Shown here one piece after another: positions 17,368 to 26,238 of a DNA stretch of 64,000 nucleotides. A program made the position numbers and the translations under genes. The number at the start of each line of letters is the position of its first letter. Positions within the stretch are counted from its first letter, which is position 1. The notes below the pieces were generated by a model that saw only the letters and a list, made by a program, of their open reading frames with translations, made no database searches and was not told where the DNA came from. Source of the DNA: Aquabacterium sp. A3 (lineage in GTDB: Bacteria; Pseudomonadota; Gammaproteobacteria; Burkholderiales; Burkholderiaceae_C); NCBI RefSeq assembly GCF_038069945.1, contig NZ_JBBPEV010000001.1, positions 868,001-932,000 of the forward strand. Reading direction: 5' to 3'.

Positions 17368-19707
17368 TCAGGCAATCTTGAATCGGGCCACCGACTGTTG
17401 CAATTCCTGGGCGGTCTTGGACAACTCTCGCACCAACTGCGTGGTCGAGCGCGTGCCCTCACCGGTCTGTTCCGTCACGGCAAAGATGTGCTGGATGTTG
17501 GAGACCACCACGTTGGCGCTTTCGGCTTCCTTGAGCGCCTGCGACGAAATTTCTTCAATCAGTTCGGCCAGTCGGCGAGACACGCGGTCGATGTCGTTCA
17601 GGGCTGTACCCGCCGCGTCAGACAGGCGGGCCCCTTCCACCACCCCTTGCGTGGAGCGCTCCATGGCGGCCACGGCATCCTGGGTGTCGGTCTGAATGGT
17701 GCGCACCAGCGCCGCGATCTCGCGGGTGGCGTCGGCCGAGCGTTCGGCCAGTCGCTGAACTTCTTCGGCCACCACCGAGAAGCCCCGGCCTGCTTCACCA
17801 GCGGATGCGGCCTGGATGGCGGCGTTCAAGGCCAGCACGTTGGTCTGCTCGGTGATGTCGGAAATCAGCTCGGTGATTTCGCCGATCTCTTGTGACGATT
17901 CGCCCAGCCGCTTGATGCGCTTGGAGGTTTCCTGGATCTGCTCGCGGATGGTGTTCATGCCGCCGATGGCATCCTGCACCGCCTTCAGGCCCTGATCGGC
18001 CGCGCTCAGCGATTGACGGGCCACCTCGGCCGATTCCTGGGCCTGACCGGACACGTCGTTGATTCGGCCGGCCATGCGCAGCACCGACTCGCCCGTTTCG
18101 CGGATCTCGCGCAGTTGTTCGTCAGACGCGGCCAGCAGTTCGGTCGAGGTGGATTCCACCTGCCCTGTCGTGTCCGTCACCCGGGACACCGTGCTTTGCA
18201 CCTGGGCCACCAGGGTACGCAGCTCTTCCACGGTGAAGTTCACCGAGTCGGCGATGGCGCCGGTGATGTCTTCGGTCACGGTGGCCTGTTGGGTCAAGTC
18301 ACCTTCAGCCACCATCTGCAGTTCGTTCATGAGGCGCAGAATGGCCGCCTGGTTGGCGTCGTTCACGCGCTTGGCCTCACGCTCCTGGCGTTCGGCTTCC
18401 TGACGCTGGAACTCGGCCACCTGGGCGCGGTGCCGTTGGTCCGTCAGGAAGACCCGCAGCAGACCGTAAGAGGCACCGGCGGTGAGCAGCAGGAACACCA
18501 AGATGATGGCCACGTTCAGGCCACCGATGCCAGCACCATCGGCCAGGCGTTGCTGCACCGTCTCCAGGCCCTTGCGCAGTGGTTCGCTGTCATCGATCAC
18601 CGCCACCTGGGCGTCGCGGGCCGCCACCAGCCCCTGCAAGGAGCCCAGAATGAACGACGACTGCGCGCGGGTGTCTTCAAAAATCTTCAGCAGGTCATCC
18701 AACTGGGCCTTGATGTCCGGATTGCGGGCAGGCGACAAGCCCAGGTCGGCGTTGCCGTTGAGCAAGCCCTCGGCCAGTTCCTTGAAGGCATTGAGGTCTT
18801 TGCCCAGCAAGAACACGGCCTCGGTGGACACGCCTTCCACGGTCAGGAACTCGTTGGCTGATTTGCCGATGCGCTGCGTGAGCATCACAAGCTGATTCAA
18901 TGCCGAGGCCTCAGCCGCCGTCAGCGCGCCGCTTTCGATGCGCGAGGTGGCGATGCCTTCGGCCAGGTCCAGCAACTCGGAGGACTGGGTGTTCACTTCG
19001 CGCAGGGCCGCGCTCACCTGGGTCAGCGTCTGCTTTTGCTCCAGCACGAACTTGGCGTTCTTTTCGGCGCGGTCAACCAGGGGCAGCAAGGGCGCCAGGG
19101 CCTCTGAAGCCTCGGCACCCAGCTTGGCGATGCCCATCTCGCGATCACCCTGCGACAGGCCGCGAACGTTGCTGGCCAGCACCGACGAGCTTTCCTGCAC
19201 CTCCTGGAAGGCCTGTTCGCGACCGATCAAGGCCTGCGACACCGATTTGGCCAGTCGCTGCGACTGCATCAGCGCCTGACCGGTGGCACCGGCCTGCGCG
19301 GCACGACGGTCGGCGGCGTTGACCGAGAGAAACGCCCCCAGCACCAGGCCCAGCACCCCCACGCCCACCAGGGTCGCCAGCGTGCGCTGCTGCCGATCCA
19401 GCCGGAGGTGGCCGATCAGGGGCAGGCCGGTGCGGGGCTCCGAGAGGGTGACATCCCCGGGCATCTCGTTGCGCGCATCGAGGTAGTCGGGCGGGAACTC
19501 GGACGGGGCCGATTCCGAGATGATCGATTCGCTGTGAGACGCCGTGGTCGTTGGCGACTGCAGGGTCGAGCTGCCAGCCTGGGTCTGGGTGTCAACCGCC
19601 TGTGGCCCGTTGACCGTGACCAGGCCTTCGGTGCTCAGCGCCTCGGGTTGCACTTCGTCGTCGTCGTGCTTTTTACCCAGTTCCTTGATGCGACTCAGGA
19701 AGCTCAT
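17368..19707 (-). CDS. pilJ: PilJ: methyl-accepting chemotaxis-type receptor of the Pil-Chp system
   Basis: Inner-membrane chemoreceptor, 779 residues. It has a ~100-residue polar cytoplasmic N-terminus, a first membrane segment ([18 protein letters not shown]), a periplasmic PilJ-type sensor region of about 265 residues, a second membrane segment ([19 protein letters not shown]), HAMP, and a long coiled-coil signalling domain with the hairpin tip region [20 protein letters not shown]. In Pseudomonas PilJ relays surface contact and pilus state to ChpA. ATG 19707 is chosen because GGAG lies six bases upstream; a TTG at 19719 is unsupported. Confidence 0.95.
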   Translation of the reverse strand: MSFLSRIKELGKKHDDDEVQPEALSTEGLVTVNGPQAVDTQTQAGSSTLQSPTTTASHSESIISESAPSEFPPDYLDARNEMPGDVTLSEPRTGLPLIGHLRLDRQQRTLATLVGVGVLGLVLGAFLSVNAADRRAAQAGATGQALMQSQRLAKSVSQALIGREQAFQEVQESSSVLASNVRGLSQGDREMGIAKLGAEASEALAPLLPLVDRAEKNAKFVLEQKQTLTQVSAALREVNTQSSELLDLAEGIATSRIESGALTAAEASALNQLVMLTQRIGKSANEFLTVEGVSTEAVFLLGKDLNAFKELAEGLLNGNADLGLSPARNPDIKAQLDDLLKIFEDTRAQSSFILGSLQGLVAARDAQVAVIDDSEPLRKGLETVQQRLADGAGIGGLNVAIILVFLLLTAGASYGLLRVFLTDQRHRAQVAEFQRQEAERQEREAKRVNDANQAAILRLMNELQMVAEGDLTQQATVTEDITGAIADSVNFTVEELRTLVAQVQSTVSRVTDTTGQVESTSTELLAASDEQLREIRETGESVLRMAGRINDVSGQAQESAEVARQSLSAADQGLKAVQDAIGGMNTIREQIQETSKRIKRLGESSQEIGEITELISDITEQTNVLALNAAIQAASAGEAGRGFSVVAEEVQRLAERSADATREIAALVRTIQTDTQDAVAAMERSTQGVVEGARLSDAAGTALNDIDRVSRRLAELIEEISSQALKEAESANVVVSNIQHIFAVTEQTGEGTRSTTQLVRELSKTAQELQQSVARFKIA

Positions 19708-19755
19708 GTCCCACTCCAAACAGACGGTTGTGCGCGTCGGAACCGACCGGTCCGA

Positions 19756-20301
19756 TCACGCATCGATTTTCAGAAAAGACTCATCGGCCGCCAGGGCGGC
19801 CAGATTCAACTCATACCAGCTGCGGCCTTGCTCGTCACGCATACACTGCCCCACAAAAGCAGGCTTGCCTTCACCGGCAACCGGGGGCATCAACTGCAGC
19901 GCCGAGGCGTTGCGCAAGCCCATCAAGCGGTCCACCCACAGGGCGGCATTGACCTGAAGGGCCGCGTTGAAGGCCACCAGCCGCGATGCGTCACGAACGC
20001 CTTCGGACAACTGAGCCCCCGCAGGCACCGCCCGCGGCATGGACAGGAAACGGGCCAGGTCCACCACCCCGTGAAGTTGCCCCCGCAGGTTGGCCACACC
20101 CAGAAACCACGGCTGACTGTGAGGCACGTTTTGCAAGGCGCCCGGGGAAAAAATCTCGCCGGCCTGATCGAGGGGCAACAAAAACCCCTGTCCGGCGATG
20201 TCGACGGCCAGCCAGCTCCGCGCCGGCGCCTGTTGCCGCGCATCTTGCAGGCGTTGCGCCAGTCGCTCCTGGAGGGCTTTCAGCGCTTCCTTGTTTGCCA
20301 T
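19756..20301 (-). CDS. pilI: PilI: CheW-like adaptor
   Basis: CheW-domain scaffold of 181 residues coupling PilJ to ChpA. The domain carries the usual FLLPLDQAGEI and WFLGVANLRGQLHGVVDL stretches. It has a longer N-terminal helix than flagellar CheW, as PilI proteins do. It lies between pilH (10 bases upstream) and pilJ (48 bases downstream), the standard pilG-pilH-pilI-pilJ order. Confidence 0.93.
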   Translation of the reverse strand: MANKEALKALQERLAQRLQDARQQAPARSWLAVDIAGQGFLLPLDQAGEIFSPGALQNVPHSQPWFLGVANLRGQLHGVVDLARFLSMPRAVPAGAQLSEGVRDASRLVAFNAALQVNAALWVDRLMGLRNASALQLMPPVAGEGKPAFVGQCMRDEQGRSWYELNLAALAADESFLKIDA

Positions 20302-20311
20302 GGTGGTGCGC

Positions 20312-20677
20312 TCAGCCGAAGGCCTTGATCTTGGAGAGCAGTTCGTCAGGGTTGACGGGCTTGACCACGTAGTCGCGGGCCCCCTGGCGCATGCCCCAGA
20401 CGCGGTCTGTCTCCTGGTTCTTGCTGGTGCAGATGATCACCGGCACATTGGTGAATCGCGGATCGCGCGTGATGGTTCGGGTCAACTGGAAACCGTTTTG
20501 CCCAGGCATCACGACATCCATGAGGATCAAGTCCGGTGTCTCTTCCTGCAGGCGGCGCAAAGCCTCTTCGCCATTTTCGGCGGTTCGGACCTGGAATCCT
20601 TTTTTGGTCAGCAACTCCGACAGAACGTGCAGTTCGGTTTTGGAGTCGTCAACGAGCAATATCTTGTGAATGGGCAT
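20312..20677 (-). CDS. pilH: PilH: CheY-like response regulator
   Basis: Single-domain receiver of 121 residues beginning MPIHKILLVDDSKTELHVLS. Phospho-acceptor Asp is in LILMDVVMPGQNGF, the switch Thr in VIICTSK and the conserved Lys in YVVKPVNPDEL. In the Pil-Chp system PilH is thought to oppose or modulate PilG, favouring pilus retraction. ATG at 20677 gives the normal family length; the open frame upstream is unrelated sequence. Confidence 0.95.
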   Translation of the reverse strand: MPIHKILLVDDSKTELHVLSELLTKKGFQVRTAENGEEALRRLQEETPDLILMDVVMPGQNGFQLTRTITRDPRFTNVPVIICTSKNQETDRVWGMRQGARDYVVKPVNPDELLSKIKAFG

Positions 20678-20733
20678 GGCTGACTCACATAACTTGGCGC
20701 TCACCCAGGGGGGAGCGCACGAGGCGTCGCAAC

Positions 20734-21144
20734 TCACGCAAGCGCGTGCTGAGCCACGGCCTGCAACAACTGATCTTTGGTGAAGGGCTTGGTCAGGTAA
20801 TCCTGAGAGCCCACCATGCGTCCGCGGGCCTTGTCGAACAAACCGTCCTTGGACGACAGCATGATCACCGGCGTGCGCGCAAAACGCGGGTTGCGCTTGA
20901 TGATGGCGCAGGTCTGGTAACCGTCCAGTCGCGGCATGAGGATGTCGCAAAAGATGATGTGCGGGGCATGGTCATTGACCTTCGACAGCGCATCGAAGCC
21001 ATCTTCGGCCAACACCACGTCGTAGCCACCCTGCTTCAGGAATATCTCGGCGCTGCGGCGGATGGTGTTGCTGTCGTCGATCACGAGCACCTTCGTGACC
21101 GCCTGCACGGCACCTTCAGCGTCAACTTGTACGGCTTCTGACAC
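20734..21144 (-). CDS. pilG: PilG: CheY-like response regulator
   Basis: Single receiver domain, 136 residues; phospho-acceptor Asp in IIFCDILMPRLDGYQ, Ser/Thr switch in VIMLSSKDG, Lys in YLTKPFTKDQL. PilG is the ChpA target linked to pilus extension. The start is GTG at 21144: a near-perfect GAGGAGG (21154-21160) lies nine bases upstream. An upstream GTG at 21174 would place that ribosome binding site inside the gene. Confidence 0.94.
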   Translation of the reverse strand: MSEAVQVDAEGAVQAVTKVLVIDDSNTIRRSAEIFLKQGGYDVVLAEDGFDALSKVNDHAPHIIFCDILMPRLDGYQTCAIIKRNPRFARTPVIMLSSKDGLFDKARGRMVGSQDYLTKPFTKDQLLQAVAQHALA

Positions 21145-21198
21145 GGACAGAGTCCTCCTCGTGGCGGCGTTCACGCCGGTTCATGGGCGGGCACCCGT

Positions 21199-21372
21199 TC
21201 AAACGGGCACCATCTCGAAATCGTCCTTGCGTGCGCCACATTCAGGACAGACCCAGTTCATGGGCACATCTTCCCACCGGGTCCCGGCCGGGATGCCCTC
21301 CTCGGGCAAACCCGCAGCCTCATCGTAAATCCACCCGCAAATCAGACACATCCAAGTCTTCAAATCGCTCAC
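21199..21372 (-). CDS. rubA: rubredoxin
   Basis: Small iron-only electron carrier of 57 residues. The four iron ligands are in CLICG and CPECG, with the usual WIYDEAAGLPEEG between them. GTG at 21372 (MSDLKTWMC) is the preferred start; TTG at 21363 (with AAGG upstream) and a far ATG at 21456 are alternatives. Rubredoxin upstream of pilG is a recurring order in betaproteobacteria, though no mechanistic link to twitching is established. Confidence 0.92.
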   Translation of the reverse strand: MSDLKTWMCLICGWIYDEAAGLPEEGIPAGTRWEDVPMNWVCPECGARKDDFEMVPV

Positions 21373-21410
21373 CTTGTCTCGAACCGGCTTGAATACAATG
21401 CAATGAATCC

Positions 21411-21416
21411 ATTGTA
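21411..21416 (-). promoter_or_regulatory. candidate -10 for rubA-pil-chp transcription
   Basis: Minus-strand GGCTACAAT contains a good -10 hexamer about 39 bases before the rubA GTG. The best upstream TTG hexamers are not at 16-18 bases, so the -35 is weak or activator-dependent. Confidence 0.4.
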
Positions 21417-21516
21417 GCCAGCCCTCATCTGCCCAAATGCAAGGGTTTGTGGGCAAGGTTACCCCCTAGATCGACCCGCATGGGTCATTCACTGAAGGCC
21501 CGCAAGGCCACTGCGC

Positions 21517-22473
21517 ATGACAGAACTCCACTCCGCACCAGACGACGCATCCGCCGCCACCGAGCAGGACGGCGGCGCCCCCGCCTGCGTGCTGTGCTTC
21601 AACGCCAGTGAACCCACCGGCGCGGCCGGGCTGGGCGCAGACATCGCCACCATCTCAGCCATGGGCGCGCATGCCCTGCCCGTGTGCACCGGGGTGATCG
21701 TGCGCGATACCGCCGAGGTGTTCGAGTCCCAGGCGCTAGACCCGGACCTCGTGGTCGAGCAGGCCCGCGCCGTCCTGGAAGACGCCAGCCCGATGGCCTG
21801 GAAGCTGGGCTTTCTGGGCAGCGCCGATGTGATCAGCGCCGTCGCAGAAATCGTCTCGGATTACGCCGACATCCCCCTGGTGGCCCACCTGCCCAGCCTG
21901 TCGTGGCTGAACGACGACGAGCAGATGGCCTACCTGGACGCCTTCCGTGAATTGATCCTTCCGGGCACGCTGGTGTTGTCGGGCAACCACAAGACACTCA
22001 CCGATTTCCTGCTGCCCGAGTGGGATGCCGAGCGCCAACCCTCGGCGCGCGAGTTGGCCGTGGCCGCGGCAGAGCATGGCGCCAGCTATGTGTTCGTGAC
22101 GGGCATCCACCTGCCAGACCAGTTCATCGACAACGTGCTGGCGTCGCCAGAAGGTGCCATTGCCGGAGAACGGTTCGAGCGCTTCGAGGCCGCTTTTGTG
22201 GGCGCCGGCGACACCCTGTCCGCTGCACTGGCGGCCACACTGTCCAGCGGCACCCCGCTTGACGCAGCCGTGTCCGAAGCCCTGAGCTTCCTGGATCAAT
22301 CCCTGGATGCGGGCTTCCGCCCGGGCATGGGCAGTGTGGTGCCCGACCGCTTCTTTTGGGCGCTGCCACCTGGCGAAGCCGATGGCGAGGCCGCCCCGGC
22401 CGAAGCGGACACCGACGATGGCCATCCTGCCGACGGCAAACATCCGCCCACCCCCACCCGACACATCCACTGA
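21517..22473 (+). CDS. thiD: divergent ThiD-family (hydroxymethylpyrimidine kinase-like) protein
   Basis: Ribokinase-fold protein of 318 residues. The anion-hole motif is [13 protein letters not shown] (usually GTGDTFSAA), and the N-terminal nucleotide motif reads [12 protein letters not shown] (usually DPSGGAGIQADI). The GxxxxxVxTAxTAQNT substrate region is replaced by [16 protein letters not shown], and the family's TPN motif by LVLSGNH. It would phosphorylate hydroxymethylpyrimidine in thiamine synthesis if it keeps the substrate, which these changes put in doubt. Last ~35 residues are low-complexity. Its stop is one base before hemL. Fold assignment firm, substrate tentative. Confidence 0.75.
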   Translation: MTELHSAPDDASAATEQDGGAPACVLCFNASEPTGAAGLGADIATISAMGAHALPVCTGVIVRDTAEVFESQALDPDLVVEQARAVLEDASPMAWKLGFLGSADVISAVAEIVSDYADIPLVAHLPSLSWLNDDEQMAYLDAFRELILPGTLVLSGNHKTLTDFLLPEWDAERQPSARELAVAAAEHGASYVFVTGIHLPDQFIDNVLASPEGAIAGERFERFEAAFVGAGDTLSAALAATLSSGTPLDAAVSEALSFLDQSLDAGFRPGMGSVVPDRFFWALPPGEADGEAAPAEADTDDGHPADGKHPPTPTRHIH

Positions 22474-22474
22474 C

Positions 22475-23767
22475 ATGTCCCGCAACGATCAGCTGTTCGA
22501 GCGCGCCCAGCGCGTCATCCCGGGCGGTGTGAACTCGCCCGTGCGCGCCTTCAAGGCCGTCGGCGGCACGCCCCGCTTCATCCAGCGCGCCCAGGGCCCT
22601 TACATCTGGGATGCCGATGGCCAGCGCTACATCGACTACATCGGCTCCTGGGGGCCGATGATCCTGGGACACGGCCACCCCGAGGTGGTCGAGGCCGTGC
22701 AGAAAGCGGCCCTGGACGGCTTCTCGTTCGGTGCGCCCACCGAGCGCGAAATCGAACTGGCCGAAGAAATCCTGAAGCTGGTGCCCAGCGCCGAGCAGGT
22801 GCGCCTGGTCAGCTCGGGCACCGAAGCGGGCATGAGCGCCATCCGCCTGGCGCGGGGCGCCACGGGCCGCAACAAGATCATCAAGTTCGAGGGCTGCTAC
22901 CACGGCCACGCCGACGCCCTGCTGGTCAAGGCCGGCTCGGGCCTGGCCACCTTCGGCCACCCCACCAGTGCCGGCGTGCCGGCCGAGGTGGTGCAGCACA
23001 CCCTGGTGCTGACCTACAACGACATCGAGCAGATCGAGCAGGCGTTTGCCACCCAGGGCAGCGACATTGCTTGCGTGATGATCGAGCCCATCGCCGGCAA
23101 CATGAACTTCGTGCGCGCCAGCGTGCCCTTCATGAAGCGGGTGCGCGAGCTGTGTTCGCAGCACGGCGCCATGCTGGTGTTTGACGAGGTGATGAGCGGC
23201 TTCCGGGTGGGTCTGGGCAGCGCCCAGGGTCTTTATGCCAAGCTGATCCCGGGCTTTGCGCCCGACCTCAGCGTGTTCGGCAAGGTGATCGGCGGCGGCA
23301 TGCCGCTGGCGGCCTTCGCGTCCAGCCGCGAGGTCATGTCCAAGCTGGCGCCGCTGGGCCCGGTCTACCAGGCCGGCACCCTGTCGGGCAATCCGGTGGC
23401 CACCGCCTGTGGCCTGACCACGCTCAAGCTGATCCAGCGGCCTGGCTTCTTCGAACAACTGGCCGCCCGCACCCAGCAACTGATGAACGGCTTCGTGCGC
23501 GTGGCGGCTGACGCCGGCGTGACACTGACGGCCGACAGCGAAGGCGGCATGTTCGGCTTTTTCTTTGCCGGCGAGCTGCCGCAAAACTACCAGCAGGTCA
23601 TGGCCAAGGGCACGGACACCTTCAATCGCTTCTTCCACCTGATGCTGGACCAGGGCGTGTACCTGGCGCCCGCCATGTACGAAGCCGGCTTCGTGAGCGC
23701 CGCCCACACCGAACAGGACATCGCCGACACCCTCGCGGCTGCGGCGAACGCCTTCCGAAAGCTCTGA
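22475..23767 (+). CDS. hemL: glutamate-1-semialdehyde 2,1-aminomutase
   Basis: PLP enzyme of the C5 haem pathway making 5-aminolevulinate; 430 residues, the usual length. Begins [20 protein letters not shown]; carries NSPVRAF, the glycine-rich [24 protein letters not shown] and the PLP lysine in [15 protein letters not shown] 22475 follows the thiD stop by one base, suggesting coupling; the frame is open upstream within thiD, but no HemL-like sequence lies there. Confidence 0.97.
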   Translation: MSRNDQLFERAQRVIPGGVNSPVRAFKAVGGTPRFIQRAQGPYIWDADGQRYIDYIGSWGPMILGHGHPEVVEAVQKAALDGFSFGAPTEREIELAEEILKLVPSAEQVRLVSSGTEAGMSAIRLARGATGRNKIIKFEGCYHGHADALLVKAGSGLATFGHPTSAGVPAEVVQHTLVLTYNDIEQIEQAFATQGSDIACVMIEPIAGNMNFVRASVPFMKRVRELCSQHGAMLVFDEVMSGFRVGLGSAQGLYAKLIPGFAPDLSVFGKVIGGGMPLAAFASSREVMSKLAPLGPVYQAGTLSGNPVATACGLTTLKLIQRPGFFEQLAARTQQLMNGFVRVAADAGVTLTADSEGGMFGFFFAGELPQNYQQVMAKGTDTFNRFFHLMLDQGVYLAPAMYEAGFVSAAHTEQDIADTLAAAANAFRKL

Positions 23768-23771
23768 GCTC

Positions 23772-25160
23772 ATGCACATCCACATTCTTGGCATCTGCGG
23801 CACCTTCATGGGGGGCCTCGCGGCTCTGGCCCGTGAGGCGGGCCACCGGGTCACCGGCTGCGATGCGGGTGTCTACCCACCCATGTCCGACCAGTTGCGG
23901 GCCCTGGGCATCGACCTGATCGAGGGCTACACCGCCGACCAGCTTGAGCTGAAGCCCGACCTCTTCGTCATCGGCAACGTGGTCAGCCGGGGTAACCCGC
24001 TGATGGAGGCCATCCTGGATGCCGGCCTGCCTTACACCAGCGGCCCGCAATGGCTGAGCGAGCACGTGCTGCGAGGGCGGCATGTGCTGGCCGTGGCAGG
24101 CACCCACGGCAAGACCACCACCACCTCGATGCTGACCTGGATTCTGGAAGCCGCAGGGCTTGAGCCGGGCTTCCTGGTGGGGGGCGTGCCCGAGAACTTT
24201 GGCGTGTCAGCCCGCTTGGGACGCACCGAGGCGTCAGGTGATGGGGCCTCGCGCCCCGCCAGCGGTTTCCCCTTCGTGATCGAGGCCGACGAGTACGACA
24301 CCGCGTTTTTCGACAAGCGCAGCAAGTTCGTCCACTACCGCCCCCGCACGGCGGTGCTGAACAACCTCGAGTTTGACCACGCCGACATCTTTGCCGACCT
24401 GGCGGCGATTGAGACCCAGTTCCACCACCTGGTGCGCACGGTGCCAGCCTCGGGCCGCCTCGTGGTCAACGCCCGCGAAGAGGCCCTGGAGCGCGTGCTG
24501 ACACGCGGTTGCTGGAGCGATGTGGCGCGCTTTGGTGTGCGCGGTGACACCCCGGGCTTCCGCGCCCGTGGCGAGCCGCACGCCTTTGACGTGCTGAAGG
24601 CCGGCGTGCTGGTGGGGCGTGTGGAGTGGGCGCTGCTGGGTGAGCACAATCAGATGAATGCCCTGGCCGCCATCGCCGCCGCCGAGCACGTGGGCGTGTC
24701 GCCGCAGCAGGCCTGCGAGGCCCTGTGCCGTTTTGCCAACGTCAAACGCCGCATGGAGATCAAAGGCGAGGTGCGCGGCATCACCGTGTACGACGACTTC
24801 GCACACCACCCCACCGCCATCCGCACCACGGTGGACGGTTTGCGCCAGAAAATCGGGCCCGACGCCCGCATCCTGGCGGTGTTCGAACCCCGCTCCAACA
24901 CCATGAAACTGGGCACGATGAAGGCGCAACTGCCCTGGTCACTCGAAGAGGCCGACCTGGCCTTCTGCCACTCGGGAGGGCTGGGCTGGGATGCCAACGA
25001 CGCGCTGGCCGAAATGGGCGAGCGCGCGGTGGTGGTCGATGCGATCGACAACCTGGTGAGCAAGGTGGTCAAAGCGGCCCGCCCTGGCGACCACATCCTG
25101 TGCATGAGCAACGGCGGGTTTGGCGGCATTCATGCCAAGCTGCTGAGCGCACTGGGCTGA
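23772..25160 (+). CDS. mpl: UDP-N-acetylmuramate:L-alanyl-gamma-D-glutamyl-meso-diaminopimelate ligase
   Basis: Peptidoglycan-recycling ligase that reattaches the released tripeptide to UDP-MurNAc; 462 residues. Mur-ligase features seen: N-terminal HILGICGTFMGGLA (Mpl-type), ATP loop GTHGKTTTTSML, the central EADEYDTAFFDKRSKF typical of Mpl, and NNLEFDHADIF. Starts four bases after hemL. No terminator separates it from the converging phosphodiesterase gene. Confidence 0.95.
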   Translation: MHIHILGICGTFMGGLAALAREAGHRVTGCDAGVYPPMSDQLRALGIDLIEGYTADQLELKPDLFVIGNVVSRGNPLMEAILDAGLPYTSGPQWLSEHVLRGRHVLAVAGTHGKTTTTSMLTWILEAAGLEPGFLVGGVPENFGVSARLGRTEASGDGASRPASGFPFVIEADEYDTAFFDKRSKFVHYRPRTAVLNNLEFDHADIFADLAAIETQFHHLVRTVPASGRLVVNAREEALERVLTRGCWSDVARFGVRGDTPGFRARGEPHAFDVLKAGVLVGRVEWALLGEHNQMNALAAIAAAEHVGVSPQQACEALCRFANVKRRMEIKGEVRGITVYDDFAHHPTAIRTTVDGLRQKIGPDARILAVFEPRSNTMKLGTMKAQLPWSLEEADLAFCHSGGLGWDANDALAEMGERAVVVDAIDNLVSKVVKAARPGDHILCMSNGGFGGIHAKLLSALG

Positions 25161-25191
25161 GCCAACCCGGGCGCGCTGGCCAGCGGGCGCG

Positions 25192-25992
25192 TCACACATC
25201 CAGGTCGGCCACCAGGGCGGAAACGTCCAGCAAACGCCCCGGGTTCACGCCCAAACGAGCCTGAGGCTCGAACGTTTCGACCTCGTCGGTGATGAGCCCG
25301 TCCAGTCCAGCGGCCCACAAGGCCTCGGCCCGATCGAGCTCGTTGACGGTGTACGCCAGTGCTTTGAGCCCCATCTCGTGGATGGCGTCGATGCGCCGGG
25401 CGTCCAGAAAGCTGTGGTGAACCACCATGGCGACGCAACCCAGTTGAACCGCCTGCTGAACCCCATCGATTTGCCAGCGGTCCAACAGCAGCGCGCGCGG
25501 CAAGGCGGGGGCAGCGTCACGCGCAGCCTCCAGCGCCTCAACGCTGAAAGAGCTCAACAGGGGCTTGACCTCGCTGTCGCGCCACCACTGGGCCACCCGC
25601 TGGGCCACCACCTGGCCGGTTCGGCGTTCCTCGCCCATGGCCGGCTTGAGCTCCAGGTTCACCATCAGCCCCAGGGCCTGCAGCCAACGCGACAGTGCCT
25701 CCAGACGCAGCAGCGACTCACCCGCGTAGATGCGACCGTGCCAGCTGCCAGCGTCAAGGCGTGACAAGGCATCCCAGCTCTGCACCCGCGCGGCCCCCTG
25801 GCCGTTGGTGGTGCGGTCCAGCTCATCGTCGTGCAGCAAGAAGGGCTCGCCATCTGCGCTCAGTTTGACGTCACATTCGAACATGGCGAAGCCATGGTCG
25901 GCCCCCAGACGAAACGCGGCCAGGGTGTTTTCAGGCGCGAGGGTGCCCGCACCACGATGCGCAATCCAGCAGGGATAGGGCCATTCCGACAT
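25192..25992 (-). CDS. ugpQ: glycerophosphodiester phosphodiesterase
   Basis: TIM-barrel hydrolase, 266 residues, releasing glycerol-3-phosphate from deacylated phospholipid head groups. Catalytic and metal residues appear in AHRGAGTLAPENTLAAF, FECDVKLSADGEPFLLHDD and ELDRTTNG. No signal peptide, so cytosolic, as in UgpQ. ATG 25992 is used; GTG 26001 is an alternative. Single gene; no ugp transporter nearby. Confidence 0.9.
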   Translation of the reverse strand: MSEWPYPCWIAHRGAGTLAPENTLAAFRLGADHGFAMFECDVKLSADGEPFLLHDDELDRTTNGQGAARVQSWDALSRLDAGSWHGRIYAGESLLRLEALSRWLQALGLMVNLELKPAMGEERRTGQVVAQRVAQWWRDSEVKPLLSSFSVEALEAARDAAPALPRALLLDRWQIDGVQQAVQLGCVAMVVHHSFLDARRIDAIHEMGLKALAYTVNELDRAEALWAAGLDGLITDEVETFEPQARLGVNPGRLLDVSALVADLDV

Positions 25993-26145
25993 CGAGATCA
26001 CCAGTCCGGTTCGTTCAGCGTTAGTTCAGGCGCTCAGCATAGCAAGGCAACGCATTGAATAACGCCCACACAAGCCCACCAGAAGAGCCCTTTTCCGAGG
26101 AAGGGGTGGGGCGGGTGCGGTACCATCTCGCCTCAGTCGCGACAA

Positions 26146-26189
26146 CCGTCTCCCCCAAGCGGCGTCTCTCTGCGGAGACGGCGCCTTTT
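26146..26189 (+). promoter_or_regulatory. mutually exclusive hairpins upstream of the FAD/Fe-S oxidoreductase
   Basis: The 3' arm GGAGACGG (26174-26181) can pair perfectly with CCGTCTCC (26146-26153), or its core GAGACG (26175-26180) with the nearer CGTCTC (26163-26168). The nearer hairpin is followed within a few bases by GCGCC and TTTT (26186-26189), terminator-like. Two arms competing for one partner is the layout of an attenuator or riboregulator. Seen: the complementarity. Inferred: any regulation. Confidence 0.4.
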
Positions 26190-26238
26190 CTCGTTGATCC
26201 TGCCCCAAAGCCGATGTGCTTGTGCGACTGGCGCCCTC

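Noticed and set aside
16093..17895. Long plus-strand open frames across chpA and pilJ
   Set aside because: They cross the chpA/pilJ boundary without regard to gene ends and have no recognisable domain, as expected for shadow frames.
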